Notes under the pieces: generated by a model
Database searches by the model: none
What the model was told of the DNA's origin: nothing
Seen by the model: only the letters and a program-made list of their open reading frames with translations
Source of the DNA: Phycisphaerae bacterium
GTDB lineage: Bacteria > Planctomycetota > Phycisphaerae > Sedimentisphaerales > SM23-30
Assembly: GCA_016342495.1 (NCBI GenBank)
Contig: JAEIOG010000035.1
Span: 1 to 45,707, forward strand
DNA: 45,707 nt
Direction of reading: 5' to 3'
In this document: in pieces, positions 28,847 to 37,013 of the stretch
How positions within the stretch are numbered: position 1 is the first letter of the stretch
Layout: each line of letters begins with the position of its first letter
Made by a program: the position numbers and the translations under genes

Positions 28847-29098
28847 CATATCACGGGTAATATGCCTCATCTTACGCTTTATATGTGACATATCACGCTT
28901 CATATGAGGCATATCACGCTTCATATGTGACATATCACGCTTCATATGCGACATATCACGCTTCATATGCGACATATCACGCTTCATATGAGGCATATCA
29001 CGCTTCATATGCGACATATCACGCTTCATATGCGGCATATCACGGGTCATATGCGACATCTTACGCTTCATATGTGACATAACACGGGGCATCTATGG
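28847..29098. repeat. 21-bp tandem repeat array, about 12 units
   Basis: About twelve 21-bp units run head to tail. Each is a form of CATATCACGCTTCATATG followed by NGA or NGG; central units are near identical and outer ones diverged (for example CATCTTACG and CACGGGTCATATG variants). Every unit contains CATAT and ATATG arms that form a short palindrome. Because 21 is divisible by three, frames stay open on both strands. On the minus strand an ATG at 29092 gives a 98-residue product of heptads (M-S/P-H-M-K-R-D). No ribosome binding site precedes it, so I annotate a repeat and not a gene. Confidence 0.9.
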
Positions 29099-29150
29099 CA
29101 GATCAGCAGTGATTTATGGCAAACATTGCTTGCAATATCATCATCTGCAC

Positions 29151-30179
29151 TTAACTCCCACAGATTTTATAAGCACTGGTGATAGCCAGAAGGTACCACA
29201 CTATACTTAACAATCCCATATTAGCTCTGAACCGTTCAAAGACCGGGGTTGACTGGTAGTTGTCAACAGCTTGATGCCGATAATACAAATTGTACTCGTA
29301 CAGGGTTTGCTTTTTGGTATCGAAATCCATCTTTCTTATGACAGTGAGATTATCATCGAGAATTTTTGCAATGCCTGCTTTCTGCTCATCGGCAATATCA
29401 TAGAAGGAAAGCTCATCAACCTGTAATTTTTGGAATATTTCTTTTGTCTTAGATTTCAATTTTGCATTTTTATTGATATACCATATCAAAACATCATCGC
29501 CCTGAACCCGCATGGCAATATTTGAAGTGCTGTCGGTTATCATTTGGGCATGGCTTTCGGCTCTTGACCGGAGTTCCGCTCCTACCCATATCACAAAGAG
29601 TAAATTAGCCAGTATCAGACCCGTAAAAGCGGCAGCAGCAGCAACTACGCCAAGACTGCGATTGTGTTTCTGGCACAACAATAAGCCGCCAACACCAGAG
29701 CCAATGCCGACAAACCATGAATAAATTCCCCATGATACCCCGGTCATCTTTGATAGCCATGCCCAGGCAACTGCTACGATAAATGCCCCGGCAAAACAGG
29801 CCGCTGAAGCCTTATAAAATACCGGTTTATCAATAGGGTCATCAACAGGGATACTGCTGTTTTTATGATGGACAAAATAACTGGCACTTTGCGGACGAAA
29901 ATCAGCTTTGCAATGCGGACAGGTAGTTTCTTTTTCCTGGATGGTTATTTCCAGGCCACAATCCGGGCAATATTCATTGCTGTCAAGGGACTTGGGTTGA
30001 TTCAGGGTTTCATTAATCAGCTCATCAGTCCAGATGCTTTCTGGTTCCTCCCGCTGGCAAGATTGCTCGGCAGGAACGATCAACCTGACCTTGCAATGCG
30101 GACATTTTACCGCTTTGCCCTGATACTGAACCGGAGCAGAAAGCTTTTTATCGCAACTATCACAAATAAATTTAATCAT
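29151..30179 (-). CDS. Double zinc-ribbon membrane protein, unknown role
   Basis: I start at the ATG at 30179 (MIKFICDSCDKKLSAP, 342 residues), which has GGGAG in the right place; a start at 30218 would add 13 residues without one. The N-terminus has a zinc ribbon (C5, C8 with CPHC near 25-28). A second follows (CPDCGLEIT to CPHC, about 70-92). Two or three membrane helices follow (about 120-205: AGAFIVAVAWAWL, VGIGSGVGGLLL, VVAAAAAFTGLILANLLFVI), then a soluble segment (about 210-315) and a last hydrophobic helix near the C-terminus (LLSIVWYLLAITSAY). Such zinc-ribbon membrane proteins are common in planctomycetes, but I do not recognise the function. The gene appears monocistronic. Confidence 0.75.
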   Translation of the reverse strand: MIKFICDSCDKKLSAPVQYQGKAVKCPHCKVRLIVPAEQSCQREEPESIWTDELINETLNQPKSLDSNEYCPDCGLEITIQEKETTCPHCKADFRPQSASYFVHHKNSSIPVDDPIDKPVFYKASAACFAGAFIVAVAWAWLSKMTGVSWGIYSWFVGIGSGVGGLLLCQKHNRSLGVVAAAAAFTGLILANLLFVIWVGAELRSRAESHAQMITDSTSNIAMRVQGDDVLIWYINKNAKLKSKTKEIFQKLQVDELSFYDIADEQKAGIAKILDDNLTVIRKMDFDTKKQTLYEYNLYYRHQAVDNYQSTPVFERFRANMGLLSIVWYLLAITSAYKICGS

Positions 30180-30463
30180 TAAAATTCTCCCATCAACAGC
30201 AAAAATATTATATCCCAAATTCTAATATAGCTAAAATTTACCAGAAAAAACATGATATGTCCAGTATTTTTACTCGGATATCAGGGCTAAATGCCGAGAT
30301 GAATTTATTTTTCTACTAGTGAATTATCTGGATGAGCCGTGACATGCCCAGTATCTACGAGGGAACATTCGAATTAAAATTTCCAAAAAATCAGGTTTAT
30401 CACGGAAAAAAGCTATAGACAGGGAAAATATACGGAAATTTACATAAATTTGCCATTTTGGCA

Positions 30464-30491
30464 TGGACATTGCTCGGAAATTTATTATATT
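30464..30491 (+). promoter_or_regulatory. Promoter of the SRP RNA gene
   Basis: TGGACA (30464-30469), a 16-base spacer and TATATT (30486-30491) predict initiation at about 30498, just before the first paired base of the SRP RNA. The rest of the 30180-30463 gap shows no gene or clear structure. Confidence 0.65.
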
Positions 30492-30497
30492 GTTCTA

Positions 30498-30592
30498 CGC
30501 AGGTCCCGAACAAACGGACGACATGAACCTGGTCAGACCCGGAAGGGAGCAGCCATAAGTGTGCGGTTCGTTGTGTTCGGGTAACCTGCACT
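30498..30592 (+). ncRNA. ffs: Bacterial small SRP RNA (4.5S)
   Basis: The conserved apical loop reads GGTCAGACCCGGAAGGGAGCAGCC split as GGTCAGACCCGGAAGG and GAGCAGCC (30531-30554). Outer strands pair: CAGGT and CCCGAACA at the 5' end (30500-30512) with TGTTCGGG and ACCTG at the 3' end (30574-30588). This is the short form without an Alu domain, about 95 bases long. It binds the M domain of Ffh to target membrane and secreted proteins. It lies upstream of dnaX-ybaB-recR, an arrangement seen in many bacteria. Ends are estimated to within a few bases. Confidence 0.95.
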
Positions 30593-30821
30593 ATTAAGCT
30601 TAGGGCTGAATGTTGTGGAAATGACATTGTTGGCCGGCTCCGTTGTCGCCTTGACCCCTATACTGAGTGCTGACAATTGAGATAAAATAATAGAATATTT
30701 AATAGCGTTGGTTTTAATCCATGCCCGGCGCTTTGGTTTCGGGCTCTGTATGAGTCTTTTTTTTTGGACTTTTTTAGCTACTTCAAGAATTTATTTTTAG
30801 AGAAGCACTTTAGAGAATATC

Positions 30822-32555
30822 ATGTCCTATACAGTTTTAGCAAGAAGATACCGATCTGACTCATTTGACGATGTAGTTGGCCAGGAAGCCATAGCTCAAA
30901 CTCTGAAAAACGCTATAGCTACCAATCGAGTTGCACATGCTTATCTATTTACTGGAACCCGAGGCGTGGGCAAAACCTCAATGGCCCGAATTCTGGCCAA
31001 AGCCCTGAATTGCTCAGCCTTTGACAATGCTACCACAGAACCCTGTTGCAAATGCGACAGCTGTGTCGCTATCAGCGAAGGCAATGACATAGATGTTATC
31101 GAAATCGATGGTGCTTCCAATACTGGTGTCGAGCATATTCGTGAGCTTCGCCAGAACGCTATCTATAGCCCGGCTCGCAGCCGCTATAAAATATATATTA
31201 TCGATGAAGTACATATGCTCTCGACCAGTGCGTTTAACGCATTATTGAAAACTCTGGAAGAACCGCCAGAACATGTCAAATTCATTTTTGCTACTACCGA
31301 AGCTCAGAAAATCCTGCCTACGATTCTTTCCCGTTGTCAGCGTTTTGATTTTCGCAATATTCAAACCGAAGATATCGCTAAACACTTAACTGAGGTGCTC
31401 AAAGGCGAAGGTGTTAAAGCCGACGAAGATGCGGTGCGCCGTATCGCCAGGTTAGCACGCGGGTCGATGCGGGATGGTTTGTCACTACTGGACCAGATGC
31501 TGAGCATGTCGGCGGAAAATCTTACGCTGGAATCTTTAAATGAATTACTGGGAGTGCCAAAGCACCAGGTCATTATTGATTTGGCCCAGGCGATGGGCAA
31601 TGGCGATCTTGCATTAGTGCTGAAAAAAATCGATCAGGCAATCAATGAAGGGCTGTCACTGGAAGCATTAGCAGGTGCCCTCCAGGATCACTATCGTGAT
31701 TTAATGGTATTGAGTAATTGCGGTGCTGATACTGAACTAGTCGAAATAATCGACAAGCCAACGCGTGATACGATGGTAAATCAGGCTAAAAACTTCGACA
31801 GTGCAGCCCTGGTATATTATATAACCGTTACCGAAGAGCTAAGACGTTCATTGAAGTCTGGCACATCGGGCCGGGCACTGCTGGAAGCGGCCATTGTGAG
31901 ACTGACCGCCGCGGATCGCTTTATGGATACCAAGGTTTTAATCGACCGCTTAGGTAAGATTGGAACCGCCGGGGCAACAAATGTGTCACGACCAGCTCAG
32001 CCACCAGCCAACCGCCCTGTCGCGTCAAAACCCGCTGGCAGCTTCAATCAATATAAGCAGGCACCAAAAACAGCTACAGCCAGACCTACAGTACAAGCCC
32101 CTGCTGAATTGTCCATCCAATATTTTCAACAAAACTGGTCAACAATTCTGGCCGGGCTTAATAAAGCCGGAGCGATGAGCCAGGGCTTTTCCTTAAAGCC
32201 ATCCAGCCCGCATAGCTTCGAGGGTAATGTGCTGACAATAGCCTATAAAGAAAAAGATCAGGGATTTAAGAAAAATCTGGAAGAACAAGAAGGCGGCCTG
32301 ACCATTGTCAAAAAGGCGATGACAAAAGTAATAGGCCATGATATTGAGATAAAACTTATTGTTTCAAATGAGTCTATGGCTATATCTGAAACTAAAGAAT
32401 CAACAAGTAAAAAAAAACAGCTGATCGCTCCAGGGGCCAAGCCTAATACCGAACAGGTTCAGGCAGCCAACAATGACCCTAATGTGCAAAAAGTCATTAA
32501 AGCCCTGGAAGGCTCAGTAATCAGTCTGGAACGAATTGGCAAAAATAATAAATAA
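30822..32555 (+). CDS. dnaX: DNA polymerase III subunit gamma/tau
   Basis: DnaX is the ATPase of the clamp loader, which opens the beta clamp and couples polymerases to the helicase. The 577-residue protein has Walker A GTRGVGKT at 45-52, a zinc-binding cysteine group (C64 and C75-C81), DEVHML, and the sensor motif ILSRCQRFDF. A proline/alanine-rich linker (about 380-425) precedes the C-terminal tau-type region. A run of nine A's at 32409-32417 encodes K530-K532. Loss of one A by slippage gives a stop at once (533 residues) and a gain gives a stop after nine codons (541 residues). The translation start has only a weak AGAGAA site. The gene is the first of dnaX-ybaB-recR, downstream of the SRP RNA. 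Confidence 0.96.
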   Translation: MSYTVLARRYRSDSFDDVVGQEAIAQTLKNAIATNRVAHAYLFTGTRGVGKTSMARILAKALNCSAFDNATTEPCCKCDSCVAISEGNDIDVIEIDGASNTGVEHIRELRQNAIYSPARSRYKIYIIDEVHMLSTSAFNALLKTLEEPPEHVKFIFATTEAQKILPTILSRCQRFDFRNIQTEDIAKHLTEVLKGEGVKADEDAVRRIARLARGSMRDGLSLLDQMLSMSAENLTLESLNELLGVPKHQVIIDLAQAMGNGDLALVLKKIDQAINEGLSLEALAGALQDHYRDLMVLSNCGADTELVEIIDKPTRDTMVNQAKNFDSAALVYYITVTEELRRSLKSGTSGRALLEAAIVRLTAADRFMDTKVLIDRLGKIGTAGATNVSRPAQPPANRPVASKPAGSFNQYKQAPKTATARPTVQAPAELSIQYFQQNWSTILAGLNKAGAMSQGFSLKPSSPHSFEGNVLTIAYKEKDQGFKKNLEEQEGGLTIVKKAMTKVIGHDIEIKLIVSNESMAISETKESTSKKKQLIAPGAKPNTEQVQAANNDPNVQKVIKALEGSVISLERIGKNNK

Positions 32556-32580
32556 TTTTGACTATATTGAGGATATAAAC

Positions 32581-32919
32581 ATGTTTGGATTTGGCGACAT
32601 TATGGGTAAGGTTCAGGAACTTCAACAAAATATGAAGGAAATGAAAGAACAGCTGGCAAAAGAAATTATTGAATCTTCCAGTGGCGGTGGTATGGTCACT
32701 ATCAAAATGAATGGAAAATTCGAAGTAGTCGAACTGAAAATCGATAAAAACGCGGTAGATGTCGAAGATTTGGAAATGCTCGAAGACCTTGTCAAGGCCG
32801 CAGTAAATTCAGCAGTTACAAAGGCCGCCGAAGTAGCCAAAGAAAAAATGGCTCAGGCGACCGGTGGACTCAATGTCCCTGGCATCGGTAATATCTCCGA
32901 TATGCTCGGCAATATGTAG
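32581..32919 (+). CDS. ybaB: YbaB/EbfC nucleoid-associated protein
   Basis: I start at the ATG at 32581, preceded by GAGG at the right distance, giving 112 residues beginning MFGFGDIMGKVQELQQNM. A longer frame upstream overlaps dnaX and has no ribosome binding site. The family forms dimers that bind DNA with little sequence specificity. The typical pattern is present: a helix rich in Q/E/K, then SSGGGMVTIKMNGKFEVVEL, then a second long helix (LVKAAVNSAVTKAAEVAKEK). It lies 25 bases after dnaX and before recR, the usual arrangement. Confidence 0.94.
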   Translation: MFGFGDIMGKVQELQQNMKEMKEQLAKEIIESSSGGGMVTIKMNGKFEVVELKIDKNAVDVEDLEMLEDLVKAAVNSAVTKAAEVAKEKMAQATGGLNVPGIGNISDMLGNM

Positions 32920-32941
32920 GCACTATGCGTGCAACGTAATT
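32919..32941 (+). repeat. GCACTAYGCGTGC repeat, copy A
   Basis: GGCACTATGCGTGCAACGTAAT begins at the last base of the ybaB stop codon (key part GCACTATGCGTGC). It is a diverged copy of the element seen after recR at 33651 and 33763. GCAC and GTGC form a small palindrome. Confidence 0.5.
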
Positions 32942-33015
32942 ATATTGATATTTAGTGTTGAAAGCTACAACCGTTAGCTCCGTGCATACGATTTCGAAAG
33001 AAAGTATAAGGTAGG

Positions 33016-33030
33016 ATGGGCTTTGCCCAT
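33016..33030 (+). other. Hairpin just before recR
   Basis: ATGGGC-TTT-GCCCAT is a perfect 6-bp stem 11 bases before the recR ATG, next to its weak GGGAA ribosome binding site. It could reduce recR translation or be part of a dispersed repeat; there is no T-run. Confidence 0.4.
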
Positions 33031-33041
33031 GCTGGGAAAAC

Positions 33042-33650
33042 ATGAGTAACAAAATACATACAGAAAGTATCAATAAGCTGATGGCTCAGTTTGCGAATCT
33101 ACCCGGTATAGGCTCTCGGACAGCTGAACGACTGGCGTATTTTGTGCTCAAACAACCTGCTGAAGAAGCGCTGGAACTGGCAAGAGCAATCCACCAGGTA
33201 AAAACAAAAATTCGTCATTGCAACCGCTGTTATAATCTCAGCGAAACTGAACTTTGCCCTATATGTAGTGATACTCGAAGGGATCAAACAGTGATTTGTG
33301 TCGTGGAACAGCACAAAGACCTGATAAACCTGGAAGAAACCGGGGTTTGCAATTGGGGCTATCATGTATTACTAGGCCATCTGGCGCCACTTGAAGGTAC
33401 AACACCGGATGATCTTACAATTGATGCCTTGATTAAACGTATACAAAATGATGGCATAAAAGAAATCGTGATGGCCACCAACCCGAATATGGATGGGGAC
33501 GGAACATCGCTTTATATCAGCTCGCTGATTAGCGATCTGGGTGTAAAAATTACCCGGCTGGCCCGAGGGTTGCCGGCTGGTGGGTCAATTGAGTATGCAA
33601 ACAAAAATGTGCTGATTGACGCTATCACTGGCCGCACAGAAATGCGCTAG
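33042..33650 (+). CDS. recR: Recombination mediator RecR
   Basis: RecR works with RecF/RecO to load RecA at single-strand gaps. The 202-residue protein has a helix-hairpin-helix (FANLPGIGSRTAERLAYF, about 17-34), a four-cysteine zinc finger (C60, C63, C72, C75), a Toprim domain (about 83-180; VICVVEQHKD, ATNPNMDGDGTSLYI), and the C-terminal RLARGLPAGGSIEYAN motif. The length matches the family. It lies 122 bases after ybaB, with a repeat copy and a hairpin between them, so expression may be partly separate. Confidence 0.96.
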   Translation: MSNKIHTESINKLMAQFANLPGIGSRTAERLAYFVLKQPAEEALELARAIHQVKTKIRHCNRCYNLSETELCPICSDTRRDQTVICVVEQHKDLINLEETGVCNWGYHVLLGHLAPLEGTTPDDLTIDALIKRIQNDGIKEIVMATNPNMDGDGTSLYISSLISDLGVKITRLARGLPAGGSIEYANKNVLIDAITGRTEMR

Positions 33651-33675
33651 GCACTACGCGTGCGGCGAGATTGTT
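33651..33675 (+). repeat. GCACTACGCGTGCGGCGA repeat, copy B
   Basis: GCACTACGCGTGCGGCGA followed by GATTGTT starts directly after the recR stop. It is nearly identical to copy C at 33763; the two differ at two positions over 25 bases. Confidence 0.75.
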
Positions 33676-33762
33676 GTTGATTGTTGGTATTTTTGCCGCT
33701 TCCGGTGGAAGCTACTTCCATACGCTTCGTGCTTGAGGTTGTGCCAAAAATATCAAACTAGA

Positions 33763-33787
33763 GCACTACGCATGCGGCGAAATTGTT
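33763..33787 (+). repeat. GCACTACGCATGCGGCGA repeat, copy C
   Basis: GCACTACGCATGCGGCGA followed by AATTGTT is a direct repeat of copy B 112 bases away. Between them lies a GCTTCC-GGT-GGAAGC hairpin (33698-33712). The stretch 33651-33865 contains no gene. Confidence 0.75.
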
Positions 33788-33865
33788 TTTGTTAGTGAAT
33801 TTTAGGGGTTTAATTGTCGATATTGTTAATATTGTAATTGATATTGTTATTTTTGAGGGATTTTA

Positions 33866-35350
33866 ATGCGTCTTGATATGTCGCAACAAATGAAAATGGA
33901 CCAGCGAATGGTGCTGGCTCCACGCATGATCCAGTCGATGGAGATATTGCAGCTTCCACTGCTTGCGCTGCAGGAACGCATCGAACAGGAGCTTTTGAGC
34001 AATCCTACCCTTGAACTGGAAGAGCCCAGCTACGATGAAGAAGTGGCTTCTGAAGACAATCCCGATACAACTGAAACCGAAAAGGACATAGTCGTAAAAG
34101 ATGACAGTAATAATGCTGACGATTTTGAGCGGATGGCCAATCAGGAAGGCGACTTTAGCGATTATATGAATCGTGACGAATATATCGCAAAAAAACGCTC
34201 TTCTAACGAACCAGACCGCAAACTTGAAGCTATGCAGAATACCGCTGCCCGCGAGAAAACTCTGCACGAGCATCTTACCGATCAATGGACTTTTATAGAA
34301 TGCGACGAAACTATTCATGAAATTGGCCTGGTCATTATAGAATTAATTAATAATAATGGATATTTCACCGAAGATTTAGCAAAAATCAAGGAACAGCTGG
34401 GTTTAAGAGCCAACAACCCGCTGGAAGTTTCCATCGAACAGGTCAAAAATACCCTGGAACTGATACAAGAACTCGAGCCGATAGGCATAGCGGCCAAAGA
34501 TTTAGCCCAATGCCTGTTATTGCAGTTAGAAGCCGACAAAGCTGACAACTTTCTGGAAATCGAGCTGGTTAAGCATCACCTCAAAGATATTGAAATGAAT
34601 CGCTATCCCCAGATTGCCAAACGCATCGGCTGTAGCATCGAAGATGTCAAAGATGCAATCAAGAATATTTCCAAGCTGGACCCCAGGCCCGGTCTACAGT
34701 TTTCTGGTATGCAGACTGAATATATCATCCCGGAAATCATCGTCGATTACGATGAAGAAAATGATTTATATTCGGCAAGATTAGCCGATGGCAGCACCCC
34801 AATATTAAAACTAAATAAAACCTACACTGACATGATAAAAACCGGAAAAATGGCTGGCGATGCCAAAGAATTCCTGCAAAACAGTGTCAGGTCCGCCCAA
34901 TGGCTGATAGAATCGATTCAACAGCGCAAAGCGACACTTATGCGGGTAGTCAATCACGTAATCAAGACCCAGCGGGATGTTTTTGATTTCGGCGATCAGC
35001 ACCTAAAACCGCTGCCAATGGTCGAAGTAGCAGAAAAAATCGGCGTACATGTCGGTACTGTTTCAAGAGCGGTATCCGGTAAATATATGCAGACACCATC
35101 GGGGATTTTCCCACTTCGGTATTTCTTCAGTCAGGGCACGGCAAATGCCGATGGCGAATCGATGTCATGGGATGCAATCAAGGCCAAACTTCAGGAAATC
35201 GTCGATAAAGAAGATAAGGCCAAGCCATTCAATGATGATCAGTTGGTCGAAGAACTGGGAAAAAGTGGGATAACCGTAGCCCGTCGAACTATAGCCAAAT
35301 ACCGTGGTCAAATGAACATCCCTCCTGCCCGTCGCCGTAAAGAGTACTAG
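33866..35350 (+). CDS. rpoN: RNA polymerase sigma-54 factor
   Basis: Sigma-54 directs RNA polymerase to -24/-12 promoters that need an enhancer-binding ATPase. The 494-residue protein has the glutamine-rich N-terminal activator region (MSQQMKMDQRMVLAPRMIQSMEILQ, split as MSQQMKMDQRMVLAP and RMIQSMEILQLP), an acidic region II (about 50-110), the core-binding domain, a helix-turn-helix in VAEKIGVHVGTVSRAVSGKY, and the RpoN box ARRTIAKYR at 472-480. All domains are present and the length is normal. A GAGGG ribosome binding site precedes the ATG. No enhancer-binding activator gene is visible in the window. Confidence 0.97.
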   Translation: MRLDMSQQMKMDQRMVLAPRMIQSMEILQLPLLALQERIEQELLSNPTLELEEPSYDEEVASEDNPDTTETEKDIVVKDDSNNADDFERMANQEGDFSDYMNRDEYIAKKRSSNEPDRKLEAMQNTAAREKTLHEHLTDQWTFIECDETIHEIGLVIIELINNNGYFTEDLAKIKEQLGLRANNPLEVSIEQVKNTLELIQELEPIGIAAKDLAQCLLLQLEADKADNFLEIELVKHHLKDIEMNRYPQIAKRIGCSIEDVKDAIKNISKLDPRPGLQFSGMQTEYIIPEIIVDYDEENDLYSARLADGSTPILKLNKTYTDMIKTGKMAGDAKEFLQNSVRSAQWLIESIQQRKATLMRVVNHVIKTQRDVFDFGDQHLKPLPMVEVAEKIGVHVGTVSRAVSGKYMQTPSGIFPLRYFFSQGTANADGESMSWDAIKAKLQEIVDKEDKAKPFNDDQLVEELGKSGITVARRTIAKYRGQMNIPPARRRKEY

Positions 35351-35413
35351 TCTTTCTTTGCAGATGTATTTTTAATTGCATCACTTTTCCCTCTCAATTA
35401 ACATTTCCTGCAA

Positions 35414-35442
35414 TTGACTGCCTATTATGAGTATGCTATAAT
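35414..35442 (+). promoter_or_regulatory. Strong sigma70-type promoter of hisC
   Basis: TTGACT (35414-35419), a 17-base spacer and TATAAT (35437-35442) are close to consensus. The predicted start at about 35449 lies only three bases before the hisC ATG, so the mRNA would be essentially leaderless. Confidence 0.75.
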
Positions 35443-35451
35443 ATTGGCACT

Positions 35452-36513
35452 ATGAGTTACAATTTCCGAGAAAATATAGAAAAAATGCAGGGCTATGTAC
35501 CGGGTTTCCAGCCCACCGGCCCTGATGTTATTAAAATAAATAGCAATGAAAACCCCTGCAGCCCTGCTCCGGGAGTATTTCAAGCCCTGGCGAATCTGGC
35601 AAATCCTGCTAATGCGGGTAAATTCCAGAAATATCCACCAGTTATGTGGGACGATTTTCGCAAAGTCGCCAGCAAGCTTCACGATGTCCCCGAAGAGCAA
35701 ATCATCTGCGGCAATGGCGGCGATGAGATTTTGACCATGCTGGTGCGCTGCTGCTGCGATGAGAATCGCCCGATGGCTTATCCGGTGCCAACTTATACCC
35801 TGTATCCGATATTGGCGGATATTCAAAACTGCCCGGTTATTGAGATTCCTTTTGAGGAAGATTTTGATATACCCAAAGCTTTGTTCGAGACCGATGCAGC
35901 TTTGACGATTCTATGCAATCCCAATGCCCCGACTGGCACCTTTGTCACGCCGACTAAAATTGCGGAACTGGCAAAGGCGGTTAAGGGCGTGTTGCTGATC
36001 GATGAAGCTTACGCTGACTTTGCCCCGGATAATTGCCTTAAGCTATTACAGACCTGCGACAATATCGCCATCCTGCGTTCGATGTCCAAAGGCTATTCGT
36101 TGGCGGGGATGCGGTTTGGGTATTGCCTGACTTCGCCTCGCATCGCCAAGGCCATGACCAAGGTCAAGGATTCTTATAATATCAATATCGCCGCTCAGGT
36201 AGCTGCTACCGCAGCATTGAAGGACCAGAAGCACTTCCAAGCCAACCGTGATTTGATAATTACCCAACGGGCACGAGTAACCAACGTCCTGCGTGAACTA
36301 GGTTTCAAGCTAAGCGACAGCAATACCAATTTCCTGTTAGCTACCGTACCTGCTGCAACCACAGCTGCAGACATCTTCGAAAAGCTGACCGAGAAGAATA
36401 TCTACATTCGCTATTTCAACACCCCGGAGCTAGCCGATAAACTAAGAATATCCATCGGCACCGACCAGCAGAACACCAAGCTGATCGAGGCTTTGCAGGA
36501 AATACTTAAATAA
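35452..36513 (+). CDS. hisC: Histidinol-phosphate aminotransferase
   Basis: HisC transfers an amino group from glutamate to imidazole-acetol phosphate in histidine synthesis, using PLP. The 353-residue fold-I enzyme has SNENPCSPAPGV, CGNGGDEILTMLVR, CNPNAPTGTF, DEAYADFA, the PLP lysine in RSMSKGYSLAGMRFGY, and a C-terminal LRISIGTDQQN motif. The start is fixed by conserved N-terminal spacing and by the promoter ending just upstream. No Shine-Dalgarno sequence exists, consistent with leaderless translation. hisB follows after one unknown gene. Related aminotransferases have other substrates, but the hisB neighbour supports the call. Confidence 0.94.
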   Translation: MSYNFRENIEKMQGYVPGFQPTGPDVIKINSNENPCSPAPGVFQALANLANPANAGKFQKYPPVMWDDFRKVASKLHDVPEEQIICGNGGDEILTMLVRCCCDENRPMAYPVPTYTLYPILADIQNCPVIEIPFEEDFDIPKALFETDAALTILCNPNAPTGTFVTPTKIAELAKAVKGVLLIDEAYADFAPDNCLKLLQTCDNIAILRSMSKGYSLAGMRFGYCLTSPRIAKAMTKVKDSYNINIAAQVAATAALKDQKHFQANRDLIITQRARVTNVLRELGFKLSDSNTNFLLATVPAATTAADIFEKLTEKNIYIRYFNTPELADKLRISIGTDQQNTKLIEALQEILK

Positions 36514-36575
36514 GCGAATAATTAGCCCCATGAAATTATGAAATACATAAAGATAATTAAGAAAGGGAAAAACAA

Positions 36576-36965
36576 ATGAGAACCACATTACGAAAAACTT
36601 CGGCATGGATACCAGTAACTTACGGAAACACATATTCCAATAATTTAACTGGCCAACAGTTTACCGCTGATATTGATAACAATAATCATTCATGCACATT
36701 AAGCATTGACCTTTCAATCAATCTTAATAAAAGAAATCAAAATCAAAATTGTGTTAACGATGCAAATGAACTTGCAGAAAACCACGAGCAATTAAAATCA
36801 CTACACATCCATGACCAACAAGTAACAAAAGGCATAAGAAAGCTGGATAAAAACAATACTATTAATGATTGGATATTAGAAATCATATTAGGCAGCAAAG
36901 GCCCTTATAGCTACTCCGCGTCACTTGACATAGAGAACGATATCACAAAAATAACAATCAAATAA
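36576..36965 (+). CDS. Hypothetical protein between hisC and hisB
   Basis: The product has 129 residues, is rich in Asn, Ile, Lys and Asp, and has no signal peptide or membrane segment. I do not recognise the family. It looks like a small mainly beta protein: strands such as SCTLSIDLSINL and YSASLDIENDITKITI flank a charged middle (QLKSLHIHDQQVTKGIRKLD). A GAAAGGG ribosome binding site lies before the ATG and spacing to hisC (62 bases) and hisB (48 bases) fits an operon. Composition appears more AT-rich than the his genes around it, suggesting later insertion. A role in histidine synthesis should not be assumed. Confidence 0.6.
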   Translation: MRTTLRKTSAWIPVTYGNTYSNNLTGQQFTADIDNNNHSCTLSIDLSINLNKRNQNQNCVNDANELAENHEQLKSLHIHDQQVTKGIRKLDKNNTINDWILEIILGSKGPYSYSASLDIENDITKITIK

Positions 36966-37013
36966 TTAAACTTCATGCTCTTCATGCCTTCATGGTGAAA
37001 AAAGGAATTAAAA

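Noticed and set aside
28796-29092. 98-residue minus-strand frame over the 21-bp repeats
   Set aside because: It is open because the repeat period is a multiple of three; the plus strand is open too, and no ribosome binding site precedes the ATG. I kept the repeat as the feature and raised coding as a possibility only.
28847-29098. CRISPR array
   Set aside because: Units are contiguous 21-bp tandem copies without unique spacers, and no cas genes are present.
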